The notes under the pieces were generated by a model. It was not told where the DNA came from. It searched no databases and saw only the letters and a program-made list of their open reading frames with translations. A stretch of 64,000 bases of DNA from Hyaloscypha bicolor E (taxonomy: Eukaryota > Ascomycota > Leotiomycetes > Helotiales > Hyaloscyphaceae): contig NW_020194588.1 in the NCBI RefSeq assembly GCF_002865645.1, forward strand, positions 1-64,000, read 5' to 3'. Of this stretch, positions 24,793 to 37,600 are shown one piece after another. Numbering within the stretch: position 1 is the first letter of the stretch; every line of letters starts with the position of its first letter. A program made the position numbers and the translations under genes.

Positions 24793-26867
24793 ATGTCTCT
24801 TTTAACCCTTCGTTTATCCCCATCCCTATATATGCCTCGTCAGTATACTTATGGGAGAGCAGAGTAATATTTTAATATTACTACTCCAGGGGCTCGTTCT
24901 TCCGGTACCCAGTTTTTACCCTCCCCTATTACTGAAGAGCCTACTAATAATTGGTCTGCTGAAGACGAAGCTGTATGGGATTAGAGGCTTGCTAAGGGGG
25001 GTAGTAAGAAAATTCTTACTACTAGGAAACGTATGGATATTAGATAGTGGTTACAAAATCCTAATACTCCGCTTCCTAGTAGAACCAAGGCAGAGAAATG
25101 CTACCAGGCTAATATTAAGTACGATTCCCTTCTCTATAAGCTTTAGGACGGCCAGGTGTATCGCAAGGAATACTACGATAATTAACGTAGAGAGCTTATT
25201 CCCGCCCGGTATGCCGTTTGCTATAATAATGCTTTTGAGATTCTTACTACTATCTATGAGAAATTAATATACCCTGGTTAGTATCCTCTAAAAGCTACTA
25301 ATTTTTATACTAATTAAAAAATAGGCTCTAATACTATATTTGAGTATATACGGAAAATTTGGTATGGCCTATCCCGTAATAATCATGTATGGATAAGTGT
25401 ACGATACGCTTACTATAATAAAGAGAAGGCTCAAAAGAATAATACGGGAATATAGCCTATCCAATCTCATTATCCAGGCTAGCGTATGGTTCTGGATTTA
25501 ATGGATTTCCGTATAAGTATCCCTTAAGTTATGTAATTTACCCCTATATTCCTGCATTTCCTGTATTTCCTACGTTTCTTGCGTTTTTGCGATTTTCGCG
25601 AATTTCGCGAATTCCGAACCTTTTTATCCATACTTTATTAATACTATTATAGTATGATTTGGACAGAGAATATATGTGGATTTAGCAATTAAAATGCCAC
25701 TTTTCCAAGTTCGTTTGGATCCGTGGGCTCAAGGCTAAAACTGCGGATAAAGCTGCGGACGAGCTTATCAAATAGCTAAATGATAATGGGTATATCTCTA
25801 TTCTAGCCTGTAATAATAGAGGAGAGTTCAAAGGCAAAGTCATTGAGGTTTATAAGTAAAGAGGAATAAAGATTATCCGTGGACGAGCTTACTATCCTCA
25901 ATTACAAGGCTCTATTGAGATTACTAATCGCATATTCAAAAGGCGCTTGCGAGCTATACGAGCGGATACTAGTATTTAATTATAGATATAATTACTTCTA
26001 TTAATTATATGGGTTATTAATACTACTTCTACCTCTGCTTTACCTAAGGGTAATACGCCATATAAGATATAGTTTGGATGAAAGCTACCTACTAATTTTC
26101 AAGATTATAAAGGGAACGCTCGGCATATACGTATGGTACTAGGGAGGGGGAATAAGAGTGGTGTTTCTAGAGAATCGTCTATAATTAAGGTTACTAAAGG
26201 AGAGGAGGATAAAGAGAATGAGGATAGCTTATTTGTTAATCAGGAAGCTGAACTAGAGGAAGCGGTAGAGGAGATGATTTTATCTGAACTAACCAAGAGG
26301 GTTGCGGAGCATATGAGGAAGTAGCAAGAGAAGATAGTAAAGAAGGCAAATTCCAAGGCTCTTGAGTATGCCGATTAAGAGATTATAATGTTTCAGATAC
26401 CAAAATAGTATTGATTTAGTACGGAGATGGCAAGGATACTAGTGAGAGTTCTAGAGAAAACTTTAAAGGTATGTATCCTATATAAATATACTTACTAAAG
26501 CTAATAAATATAGGAATACCGGCTTACTACCAAGTATAGTAAACTTATTACTCTCTGGCCATATGGTATCCTTAATAAAGTTATCTCCCAATTAACTTAT
26601 TCTGAATTACCTATTACTGGGGCAGTTTATAAAAAGGATAAGATTACCTTACTAAAGGCAGTTACCTTGGAAAATAGCCGTGGATTAATCTCGTTAGTTT
26701 AGAAGGCTGGAAGGGTATCTGAGAGAGCAAAGAAGAGAGTAGCTACTGAGTAAGTACGTAAGGATAGAGCTAGAGGAGGAGAATCAGGTGATCAAGTAAA
26801 GGGGAGGGTACCAAAAAGGGCTAAGGTAGCTATGGGAGTATCTAGACGTAGTGGGAGGCATGGCTAG
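24793..26867 (+). pseudogene. Integrase-type transposase of Ginger-like element
   Basis: The frame opens at ATG 24,793 (or 24,832, MPRQYTYGRAE). It runs YFNITTPGARSSGTQ, ITEEPTNNWSAEDEAVWD, an LLYKL*DGQVY segment and an EILTTIYEKLIYPG segment typical of integrase N-terminal regions, then MVLDLMDFR with the first catalytic Asp near 25,495. A probable intron (about 25,511-25,668) changes frame. The second exon reads YMWI*QLKCHFSKFVWIRGL, AADELIK*LNDNGYISILAC, then NNRGEFKG where DNGGEF is expected (Asp to Asn, Gly to Arg). GSIEITNRIFKRRLRA follows, with the catalytic Glu intact. The C terminus has an acidic/coiled stretch (26,133-26,324), a YSKLITLWPYGILNKVISQL segment and a basic tail ending SRRSGRHG. 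Stops are RIP-type. Confidence 0.75.
25511..25668 (+). other. Probable intron in the Ginger-like transposase
   Basis: The coding frame shifts between MVLDLMDFR (frame of 24,793) and YMWI*QLKCHFSK (frame of 26,133). Between them is a GTATAAGT donor-like site at 25,511 and AG acceptors at 25,651 and 25,667; only the latter keeps phase. The insert contains a run of TTTCGCGAA-type words (about 25,555-25,615). An insertion instead of an intron is possible. Confidence 0.45.
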
Positions 26868-26917
26868 TAAAGCTTAGTATGGGTGAAGTGTCTTTAATAT
26901 ATCCTTATTTTATTATT

Positions 26918-27077
26918 CCCGATATCCAAATATTACCCGATTGGGCAATCGGGCCCCTGATTCCCTAATCAGACGCCCGATTCGTAAAGAAGCTCCTATT
27001 CCCTAATTATAGCGTCCGATTCCCTAATCGGGGGCCCCGATTGGGAAATCGCTCGTATTAGTGTATGGGGGGTCACA
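26918..27077 (-). repeat. Right terminal inverted repeat of Ginger-like element
   Basis: About 160 bp, ending GGGGGGTCACA. It carries one more copy of the internal CCCGATT/GGGAATC word than the left end, giving a roughly 20-bp length difference. Confidence 0.85.
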
Positions 27078-27081
27078 TATC

Positions 27082-30000
27082 TTATAGTTCTAATAATAGA
27101 GGCTCCGGATTCGTTTATCTGAAAAAGGAATTACCTGGGTTTTTATATAGCTTTTCTATATAAAATACCGAATATATTCTTATTAATTCTAGTAGCTTGA
27201 ACCTAAAGAAATATCTTACTTATTCCAGAATTTTATATAGTTCTTCTATTTAGTAGACTAGCTTATAGCTCGAATAATTATTTTTCTAGTATTTAGTAAT
27301 AATTCATATCTTGTTTCCTATCCGAAATCTAATAGTTAGTAGTATTTATTAGCTTAAGTAATATAATATTCTTATATTTGTATTATATTCTCTTATATCT
27401 TTTATTATAATTTATAGAGCCATATTACTAGGGCCTTTGCCTCTTATCTATTTAGCTTTATCTTTAGGATATCTAATTATATTTGAGTTTCCTAATTAAA
27501 TAATATTTGCGGTTTATAGCCCTTTTTTATAAGAAACGGGAACTGGCCCGTAGTTTTATAAACTAGAGCTACTTACTAGTAATTAATTATTACTACCTAT
27601 TTATTCTAATTATTCTAGTAATAGTTTATATAGAGATATAGCTATTAGTTAAAATACTAGTTAATAATCTTTATCTGACTATTAGTTTAAAAATAATTAG
27701 TAGTTAATAACTTGAGCTTTATACTAATATATTTATAGAACTTGCTTTAGAAATCTAATATAAACTAGAGGCCTTAATTAGATACTATAGTCTTCGGGAT
27801 ACTAACTTAATAGATTATATAAATAAGAAAAAGAGGTACTAATTCTTTACTTATAATTATATCTCGAATAGAAATTATAATAGGGCATTTGCCTAAATAA
27901 TTAATAAAGATTACTACTATATTATACTTATTTCTATTCTTTAGATACTTTTTAAAATCTACTAATATATATTACTAAAGGTAGTTAGAAACTAGTAATA
28001 AATATAAGAAACTTGGCTTTTTATTTCTGGGGATATAAGATTATTAGTAAGTATAATAATTATTCCTATACTAATTAATATCTGTTCCTTGGCCTAGCTA
28101 GTAATAGCGGACCTAAAGAAGTTATTAAAGGTTCGCTTTTTCTAGATATCTTATTAGGGGCTATATATATACTTCCTAAATAAGAATAGTATATAAGGGT
28201 ATCTCAGGAATTATTATACTATTAGATATAAATAGTTTACTATATTATAAAAAGAGGCTGCCTTATAATATCCAAATGCCTTTCTTCTTATTCCTAGCCT
28301 TATTCTATAGTTCTTCGAGCTCTAGTAATTCTCGGTTTTCGCTTAATAGCTTATTTATAAGCTATATACTATTATACTAGGTTTCTTTCTGAACCGGGCT
28401 TACTAAGGCCTTAATTAGAGCTAACTAGAGATTATATATAATATTATTATTAATCTTTTATTATAAAAGGAGAATTTGGGTTTAATAGGCTACTATTACC
28501 TTATTCTAGATAATTATATCCTTATATTTCCTGCTTAAAATATTTGCTTATTTATTTAACTTGCCTGCTTAATATATAAGCTTGAAATAGTAATAAGAAA
28601 ATACTTTATCTAGTAAACTTGTCTTATTAAAAGCTTCTTTATAGTTATAAAGTACTTAAGAGCTTAGTAGTTTAAGTAAATTATAAAGGGTATTTTTTAT
28701 AAGCCTTTTAGCTCCGCTTGCTATTTAGTTAAAAAAGAATAATAATAAGTATTTCTTTATTATAAATATTATAGTTTAGCTTTACTAACTATATAGTTTT
28801 AGAGAAGAATACTACCGGATACTAAAGTCTTATCTAGGGATCTTATTATAAGAAAATACCGGCTATAACTCTATTTAATATATCTATCTTAATTATAGTA
28901 ATATAGAATTAGTACTAAGAGTATAGCTTATTTTAGCTTAGTAAAACCTTTTTAATACTAATCTATTTATTTAAATAGAACTCCCTTATATATTAGAGCT
29001 ATTAGGGGCTTTATTATATAGCTATATTCCGTAATAAAATACTAATAAAAGTTATAAAAGCCTAGAAAGCCTTATATTTCCTTAATTATTATTAGTAGTT
29101 ACTAGTTCTTAATAACTACTATCTTATCTAGATCTATTTTAATATCTTTAGTAAAAATAATAAAGCCTAAATACTTTATATAAATAACTTTAAACTCTAA
29201 TTTCTTAATATTTACTTAGAAGCTGGTATCTTATAGTTACTAAAGAATCTTTTATATATAGTCTTTATATTTTAGGGAATTATTTAAATAAATTAGGATA
29301 TTATCCAAATAAGCTATATAAAAGATATTAAGGTAATTAAAGAAAATATTATTTATATATCTCTAATATATAATAGGGCTATTAGTTAGGCCTTTTTAAA
29401 GAACTTTATATTTATAGGCCCTATATCTTATATGAAATATTATAAGTTTTTCTAATTCTGGATTTATTTGGATTTAATAAAATACTTATTAAATATCTAG
29501 CTTTATATAGACCTTGGCTTAAGCTAGCTATATAAGAGTTTCGTAAATAAAGAAAAGAGAATAATAATTCTTTTATATTAAGTTATTTAGCTTATAATAG
29601 TTAATATAGAATTAGAGAACTCTATTAGTCTTCTTTATAAAAAGGATTAGAGATATAAAAGAGAACTAGCTTGGTTTAATAAAGCTCTATTAAAGATTTT
29701 CTTTAAGGAAATACTTGACCTCTTATAGTTTATAGGTCGACTATTAATAAAGCGGGAAATATCCTAGGCTTTCTGGGCCTTTGGGATTATTAATCTAAAT
29801 CTTATAATTATATAATTAATATAGGAATAAAATATTTAATACTTCTTTTAAGAAAATATTTATAAAACCTTTAAATTTTTCTAATAAGACTTTTACTAGC
29901 TATTATAGCTCTATTTCTCCTGGCTATTACTTGCCCGGAATAAACTTGTTTTCTTACTATAATTCTAGCTCTTTATTAATCTCGAAAAATAATATTATAA

Positions 30001-30840
30001 AGAAAAGGTTCTTCTTCTTCTATAAGTTTATTTAGAAAGTAGCCGGCAAAATACCTGTAATATTAATTATAGGCCTCGACTAGATCTTATAGCTTTTCTT
30101 TAGATAGTATAGTTTTAATATTCCTATCTCTAGCTTAGGAGAAACCTCTATATTTCCTAAGGCTATTTATATTTCTCTATAGTAATAAGTTTAATTCTTT
30201 TACTATATATGGCTTCCTGAGCCTGGCTCGGAAAAAGATTAAGGGGGTTTCCTCTCTATAATCTAAGGTTTCTAGAACTTATTTATAGCTATAGTTTTAT
30301 TTCTTCTATTTATATCTTTTTAGTACTAGTTACTTTTCCCAGGTTCCAAGTTCTTATATATAGTAATTAGGATCTTATCCTAATTCTTCTTTCTAGGCTA
30401 ATTATCTAACTAGATTAATTTTCTATTCTTATAATTAATTAGGATACTAGTATTTATAAATTACTATTATTCCAAAATTGTATTATACTTACCTAGCTCT
30501 ATAACTAGTATAAATACTAGAACCTTCTGTTTATTAATTAAGAGTATAAGCTTAATATAGTAAGTAATAGATATGGCCCGCTTATTATTAAACCCCCTTA
30601 TATTATAGGGTAATATTAATTAAGTAGACTTAATATCTAGGAATTATTTAATTATTTTTATAAACTTGGAATTAATAAAAATATATCTATTTACTCTGGT
30701 ATTAATAAGAGAAGAAGTCTTAATATCTAATCTATTATTACTAACTATATAAGAGAGTATAAATACTTTACTTTCTAATAGCTAGTTCAAATTAACTTTT
30801 ACTATATTAATATAATACGGCCCTAAAGAAGAGACTTCTT
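27082..30840 (-). pseudogene. pol relic of element C
   Basis: Minus-strand gypsy pol that parallels element B segment by segment. Integrase-like text lies at about 27.3-28.4 kb and RNase H and RT text at about 28.6-29.7 kb; this includes the counterpart of B's LNN active site and KYLGFIIF-like text near 29,170, followed by protease-like remnants up to the gag boundary. The damage is heavier than in B. The 3' end of pol (toward 24 kb) is cut by the Ginger-like insertion. Domain limits are approximate. Confidence 0.6.
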
Positions 30841-32266
30841 TTAGGGGTCCTCGTTTTCCTGCTCTATATTCTTAGATAGCTTACTTATAGTAAATACTAC
30901 TAGCTTGGCCGCTAAAACTTGCTTTATATACTCGGTTTTAGGCTCTGAATAGTTTCTAGATATATAACCAAATCTATTATAGTTATAGTATTTGAGATCT
31001 AAAGATCCGGGCTTTGGGGTAATAGGCTTATCCATTACTAGAGTCTTAAGAGCGGGCTTTATATAAGAAGCGCCTCCTAAACTTGGCTTATTTATACCTT
31101 TATTAGCTTTCTTGAATATCTGGTCTTTCTTTTTATAATAAGCTCGGATCTACTAGTTATTCGTAATATAGTATTATATAAACTCCGTAATATAGATAGA
31201 CGGGTTATTATAGTAGGTAGCTATGGCCTCTTAGAGCTTTCAGGTAAGCTTGTTATTTAAATTGTCTTTAAGGTTCTATAAGTTAATATTTCTGTTTACT
31301 ATATACCTCAGGAATAGAATATAAAACTCCTGAAAGGTCTGGCCCTTTTTTATAAATAGTTCCTTAAATACTTACCGAATATTATATTTCTTATTCGGGT
31401 TACTATATAGCTCCTCTAGATAGGTATATAGTTCTCTAATAGTCTCGTATATATATTAACTATCCTGGTTTAGGCAGGGAGAGATTAATATAAGAATATA
31501 GCTACCTATATAGCCTGATATATAAATAATCTTGAGGTTCTTTATCTAATAAGTATTAAAGTTACTACGGAACTTATTCTTGATCTAAACTAACTAATTA
31601 TTAAAGGTAATACTATCCTTGATTATACCTTTGAAAATGGGAGAGTTAGGGAGTTTAACTAAATATCTATTTTCTAGAATAGGAGAACTAGTTATTCCGG
31701 CAGGCTATATAATAAGCTTCTTAATAATAGCTTCGTTTTTTTATAGGACTTACTTGATTTCTCTTAGCTAATTATAATAATTCTTACTATAGGCAAGAAT
31801 ATCCCGTATCTTTAGAATTAGCTTAATAATCTCTTTATATAAAGCCTCTAAATTCCGAAATAACTCTTGGAACTCTGCCTTTAATAAGACAGGTCCCTTT
31901 TCTTTCTTTACTTTCTAATAAAGAGTATCTTTTCTACTATAAATATTAATAGGATACTTGGACTCCTCAGGAGACTTAATAAAAGGCTCTAGTTTACTTT
32001 CTAGTAGTATACTAGTAGTATCTCACGCTATAACTCCTTCTGACTAGCCTAGTTATTCCGGGACTTACTTTCTTATATCTTCTTTAGTAATAAGATTACT
32101 GGCCTGTCCGCTTGCCTGGCCGGTCTAGGACTTTCTTTTCGTTCTAATATTAGTTAACCGGTACGGGAGTAGCCATAGTATATTATATCTGTACTTATTA
32201 AAAACCAATTAAATAGGTATTATTTAAATTCTCTATAGGATTAAGAAGTAGGTAAGCTTTAAATTA
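30841..32266 (-). pseudogene. gag of element C with CCHC zinc knuckle
   Basis: The open stretch at 30,841-31,035 encodes LKYYNYNRFGYISRNYSEPK, which is a CCHC zinc knuckle with all Cys and His codons changed to Tyr (expected C-x2-C-x4-H-x4-C). This is a direct record of TGT-to-TAT and CAC/CAT-to-TAT changes. The rest of gag lies to the right on the minus strand and reads as charged text with TAA/TAG stops. It would be the nucleocapsid end of gag. Confidence 0.65.
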
Positions 32267-32504
32267 TATTATAAGTACAAGATCTAGGGCCTAGAAAGCA
32301 TAGTTAGACTATCTCTATTTTAATAATTCAAAGCTAAAGAGAGAAAAGGATCTCAAAGAAGCCTCGGATCTAAATAATTACAAGCTATATACGGGCCCAC
32401 GTATTAGCTTAAGCTCGGGGTTACATATAACTATTAGGTAACTACAGATACTAGATGCCTCGCTAGTTCTAGTCTAACCCCTACTAGTACTATATATTAT
32501 TTCA
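32267..32504 (-). repeat. 5' LTR of element C
   Basis: Begins TATTATAAGTACAAGATCT and ends ATTATTTCA (terminal CA preserved). Same length as the 3' LTR if both end at the proposed bases. Confidence 0.7.
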
Positions 32505-33614
32505 AGAATATAAAAATATTACTTTCTTAAAACCATAATACTTTAGGAACTCCTATAAGTAATAGGTTTAAATCCGGTACTAATATATACTTATTCTTAA
32601 TTATATTAATTTTAATAATTTCTTTTATAATTAATTATAGAATTTCTATACCTGAAACTTTTACTAATAAAATTCCTAAAGAACTAACTTCCTATTTAAA
32701 TATATCTTTTAATTTAGGAACCGGAATTAGGAAAAAACTAGTTAATAATAACGGATATAGTCGAGGTTTGAGTTTTAATATTAGTAATAATAAGGTAATA
32801 GCTTTTCTAGTTTTATTTCTATTATTTATACTTTCTTTTTTATTTTATTAGCTTAATACTTATAGTATTTTCCCTTAATTTCGCTAAACTAGATATATTT
32901 AATAATACTATTAAAAATAAAAATAATAAATATAATTTTACTAATTTTACTAATTTTTCTGACTTTTCTAAATTTTCTTTTTTTTTCTTTATTTAGTATT
33001 CTTTTCTTTTTCTAGAAGCTTTTCTGAATTATTTATATAATTTCTTATTTCTAATTTCTTTTCAATTCTTATTTCTAATTCCTATTTACTATTTTACTTA
33101 AAATTAAGAATATTTTCTTTTTTAGGTATCTTTTCCGGATTTAGGAATAAGCTTTTTTACTAAAACTAATACTATTTCTATTCCGGTTTTTATTATAACT
33201 AAAAATAATATATAAATTAATAATATAACTTTATTTCCGACTATTAAAGTCTATTCCTAACTAAGATCTAATTTATACTATCTTAATATAATATTTCTTA
33301 TTTTATTTACTTTATTTCTTTTTCTTTTATAATTAGTCTCTATTTCTACTATTTCTATATATTATACTAGTAACTATATCTTATAGCTAATTCGTATCCA
33401 AGTTACTAGATATATTAGAAATTAATATAAGATACTAAAATTAATACTTATATATCCTTAATATTTTAGCCTTAGGCTTAAGATATTATAATAGCCCTTT
33501 TCTTTCCTAACTTACTAAGCTAATAATCCGCCTTATAAATATCTCTCAGAATTTCATAAGAATATTACCTTAATTATAAAGTTTTAATCTCCCTATATTA
33601 CTTACTATAAAATA
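32505..33614. other. AT-rich stretch, no gene seen
   Basis: No reading frame or repeat is recognisable. By position it may be more of element A's upstream sequence, beyond the insertion of C. Confidence 0.4.
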
Positions 33615-33917
33615 TATAAGAGAGAAACTATAATAAGACAAAAACTCATATAAAGTATACTAGAGTATAAAACGTAACTTAATAGCAAAATAATAAATTA
33701 AAAGTATAAATAGTAAAGTATAAATAATATATAATATATAAAAGCTTAATTAATTAAATACTTATAAGAGATTATTCTCTAGGACTATAGAAAAACTAGC
33801 TTTCTTATATAATTTCTGCAAGTTATATATAAAAGGCCGCGGCCTTTACTATATAACCTAGACCCTAAAACCGCCAAAATAATATAATTTTTAAAGAGTA
33901 TAGCCTGTTATATTATA
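33615..33917 (+). repeat. LTR-like unit D, copy 3
   Basis: 303 bp, beginning TATAAGAGAGAAAC and ending TATTATA. It matches copies 1 and 2 throughout and has the best-preserved palindrome centre (GGCCGCGGCC, within 33,822-33,857). The flanks (AAATA and ATATA) are only a near match as a target duplication. Confidence 0.65.
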
Positions 33918-34079
33918 ATATAAAGCATTATTTATATCTTATAAAAGCATATATAGCTACTAGGCTTATATAGTATTTATAGTATTAATATATAATATAT
34001 AAGAAATAGGATTTGTTTATATAAAATAATAAGTATTTTATAAAATAGAAATAAGGCAAAAATCAAGAGTAATATTTCT

Positions 34080-34650
34080 ATATACCGGACCGGAAATAGA
34101 AAAGAAAGATAATTCAGACCTATAATATATATAGGAATATAAGTATTATAATCTAGAGATATTTTTGAAACTATAAGAAATTAGACTTATATATAATAGA
34201 CCAAGACTTTAAGTCTAAGAAATATAGGTACTTTACTAGATTCTATTTATAAGTCCTTAATATATAGATAGCTCTATAATATAAAGAACTAAATAATAAT
34301 ACCTATATATTTATATAGAATAATACTTCTATTTATAATACCTATATAATTTGTAATTAGTTTATTATATAGGATATAAGGCAGGTTAATTAGCCTCTAT
34401 ATTCTCCTGATTTTAATCCAATTAAGTATATCTAATAAGTATTCAAGAAACTATTAATAAAGATATATCTAGAGCTCTTAGCAAGTTATAGAAAAAGTAA
34501 ATAGGATAAAGAGAATATAAAAGAGGCCTTAAAGATATATTAGGCTATAATTCTAAAAAAGACTTTTAATAAATTATATATAAGTATAAGATATAGAATT
34601 AAAGCTTATATTATAGCTAGTAAATAATATATAAAATATTAAAGTCATTT
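34080..34650 (+). pseudogene. Tc1/mariner transposase relic
   Basis: Plus-strand text NNTSIYNTYIICN at 34,318 onward, then QVN*PLYSPDFNPIKYI, matches the C-terminal half of a Tc1-type DDE transposase (DNAS.H..., WPPYSPDLNPIEHIW). The spacing between the second catalytic position (Asp changed to Asn) and the third (Glu changed to Lys) is 34 residues, the DD34E spacing of Tc1 elements. Downstream text FKKLLI, then KRPLKIY and YRIKAYIIA resembles the family C terminus. The N-terminal DNA-binding part and the terminal inverted repeats were not found, so this is a fragment. Confidence 0.75.
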
Positions 34651-37600
34651 TCCGTTCTAATAAAATAATTTTTTTATATCTAAAAAGAGAAAATTATTAT
34701 AATTAAAATAAACTACTATATATATGAATTAGACTATAATTAATAGAGATTGAAAGATTTAAAGATTATAGTAAAATATAGGATATAGAATAAAAAATCC
34801 TCGGCCGAGAATATAATTAGTATAATTATAGCTTTTATATAACTTAATTACTTATTTTCTATTAATATAGCTAATATAATAATAAGTAATTTATATTTAT
34901 ATTTTAATATATAAATTAGATAATTTTATTTAAAAAATTATATAAATTATAATAAATCTTATTATATTAGAAAATATTATATTATATATTATTTCGAATT
35001 TATTAATAAAGGCAAATTATAGCTTATATATATACTTATTATTTTAGCTTTTTTAATCTTTAATAATACTAAAATTCGGAAATAATAAATAATTAAATAA
35101 TAATTTGTAATAAAAAGCAAGATTATAATAATAAAGTATTATATAAATATTATTAATATATTAATATTAAAAATATTCGGGTATATAATATTTATAAATA
35201 AAAATATTATAAAAATATATAAAAGCTAAAATATTATTTAATTTAAAAAGTTCTGGTATTTTTATTATAAAATAAAGATATAAAATCCGGAAATTAATAA
35301 TTTTAATATAAATATATATAAAATTTTGCTATTATTTTCTTTTTAATAATTTCTTTTAATTTAATATTAAATAATAACTATTTTAATAAATAAGTTTGAA
35401 TTTATTATATTAAAGCCAAATAGTATTATTAATATTAATTTATTTCTAGTAATATTTGAGTTTTAAGAACTATTTATATTAATAATAAATTATTTTCTTT
35501 TATAAGCTACTTATATTAAATATAGGAATTTAAGCTCTTTTATATTCAATTTAATAAAGGAAATAATTTTTAAAATTAAAAGCAAGGTATAATTTTATTT
35601 CTATTTTATTTTAAATTAATAATAAAAAAAGAAATTATTAAGAAATTTAATTACTTATAAAAATAGCTACTAAATTATATATTAGAACTTTTTATTATAT
35701 AACATTTTCTTTAATAATATATATAGTATTATAAGTATTATTAATTAAATATATATATATATTTATATTACTTTATTTAAGGTTTTTATTACTTTAATAA
35801 ATATATATTTGTATTTTAATTTAAAAGTACTTTATATAATATTTTAAAAAAATTTAAAAAAGTAATATATTAAAAATATTATAAATAAAAAAAGAATACA
35901 GAAATATAAGTTATTTAAGATATTTAAAAATATTTTAGGAAATATTAATTTTTATATAACGTATCTTAAAAAAGAAAAAGCTACTTTATTTAAGAAGCTA
36001 TTAAATTATTATAAAAAATAAACTAAACTTATAAAAATAGCTTTTAATAATTTTTTACTAATATTTATTTAGTATTATAAATATTAATAAATATATAATT
36101 AATAAATGACTTTATTTTTAAAAAGATATTATATTTTATATTTTTTACTAATATTAATTTCTTTATTTCTGTTAATAATATCTTACTTATAAATTTAATT
36201 CCTTTATTTCTTATCTTAAGTATTACTTTCTTTAATTATACCTATTATTATAATAAAACTAGCTAATAAAAAACCAAGATTTCTTTTAATTATATATTTT
36301 AGTAAATGAACTTATTTTTTTATATATTAATAAGTATTATTTATTTAATTTCAATTATAAGCTATAATTGCTTTTATTTAAATACTTAGCTTTATTTAAA
36401 TCTTATAAGAAAAACAAGTATAAATAAAATAATATAATAATCTCAAATTATAAATTATAAATTATTAATTTATTAATAAAACTATTATTCTCTATTATTT
36501 TTTATACTTTTATAATTAGTTATTTAATATATTAGCTTTATTAATACTTACTTAAATAATATAATAATATATTTGAATTATTTCTGAAATTTAATAAGAA
36601 AAAGTATTATAAATTTCTTTTTATAAATAATTATTTTAATCTTTTATTTTTAGTATTATTATATTCTCTTTTATTATTTATTTAATATATTTTTACTTTT
36701 TTTCAAATTATAATAATACTTAATATATCTTAAAATATATAATAATATTATAATAAATTAAACTCTTTATTAATGCCTTCTTATTAAAAAAAGCTTAATA
36801 TTTTAAAATTAATTAAAAAATAAAATTAATTCGAAATTAATAATAATTTAAATTTAAGATTATATATTATATTATTTCCGATTCTAATATATTTAACGAA
36901 GCTTTAAAAAGGTTACTTTTAATATTTAATAATTAATATTACTTTTAATATTATAAATAAACTTTGAGAAGTTTATAAAATATATTATTATTAATATTTA
37001 TAAAATAATTATTACTAATCTTTATATATATTTTAATATCTTTACTTTAATATTATAGGCTTGCTTTCTAATATTGAATTAGCTAAAGTAAAAAAGTAAA
37101 AGGCTTATTATATATAATAATACTTATTATTAATTAAAGTTACTAAATATTTAAAAATAGATTTATAATACTTTAATTAAATATAGGTTTAGGAAAATAA
37201 ATATATTAGCTAATAATAACTTTATTTATTATTATTTTAAAGCTAGCCCTAATTCTTTCTTTAATTTAGTTATATTCTTATTAATTTATTTATAATTACT
37301 ATAATTAAAAGACTTGAAAAGAAAATAAATAAGAAAATCCACTAATATATTTGAAGTAATATTATTAATATTTTATTAATTAATTCAATTTTAATATAAT
37401 ATAAAGAATTAAGAAAAAATTTAAAATTAGACTTATATAAAAATTAAAAATATATTATATTACTTTTAAAAGCCAAGTTTTGAAACTAGCTTCCTAATAT
37501 AATAGTTTTTATTAATATTATATTATAAACCAAATATATTAATAAATTTAATTAATATAAAACAAGTTCTAATATTATAATAATATTATATAAACTTATA

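Larger units (their letters stand above)
24373..27077 (+). mobile_element. Ginger-like cut-and-paste transposon
   Basis: A 2,705-bp element with long terminal inverted repeats that start TGTGACCCCCCATA. It is flanked on both sides by the 4-bp duplication TATC (24,369-24,372 and 27,078-27,081) and carries one gene with a retroviral/gypsy-type integrase core. Inverted repeats, a TGTNN terminus, a 4-bp duplication and a gypsy-like integrase without any RT or LTR are the defining traits of Ginger DNA transposons. It sits inside gypsy element C and is clearly richer in G+C than its host element, so it is probably a later arrival. The encoded frame contains RIP-type stops and two altered catalytic-site residues, so this copy is dead. 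Confidence 0.75.
23755..32504 (-). mobile_element. Gypsy element C, split by a DNA transposon
   Basis: A minus-strand LTR retrotransposon of the same general type as B. LTRs of about 238 bp lie at 23,755-23,992 and 32,267-32,504 and share the block AATTTAAAGCTAAA-like text and the CTCAAAGAAGCCTCGGATCT block. Total span is 8,750 bp, of which 2,705 bp is the nested Ginger-like transposon. No perfect target duplication is visible (ATAGT on the left, AGAAT on the right). The flanks do share a GAATATAA string. All reading frames are RIP-damaged. Confidence 0.8.

Noticed and set aside
24851..25267. 138-codon open stretch on the plus strand
   Set aside because: It is out of frame with the transposase text, which matches integrase proteins in the neighbouring frame.
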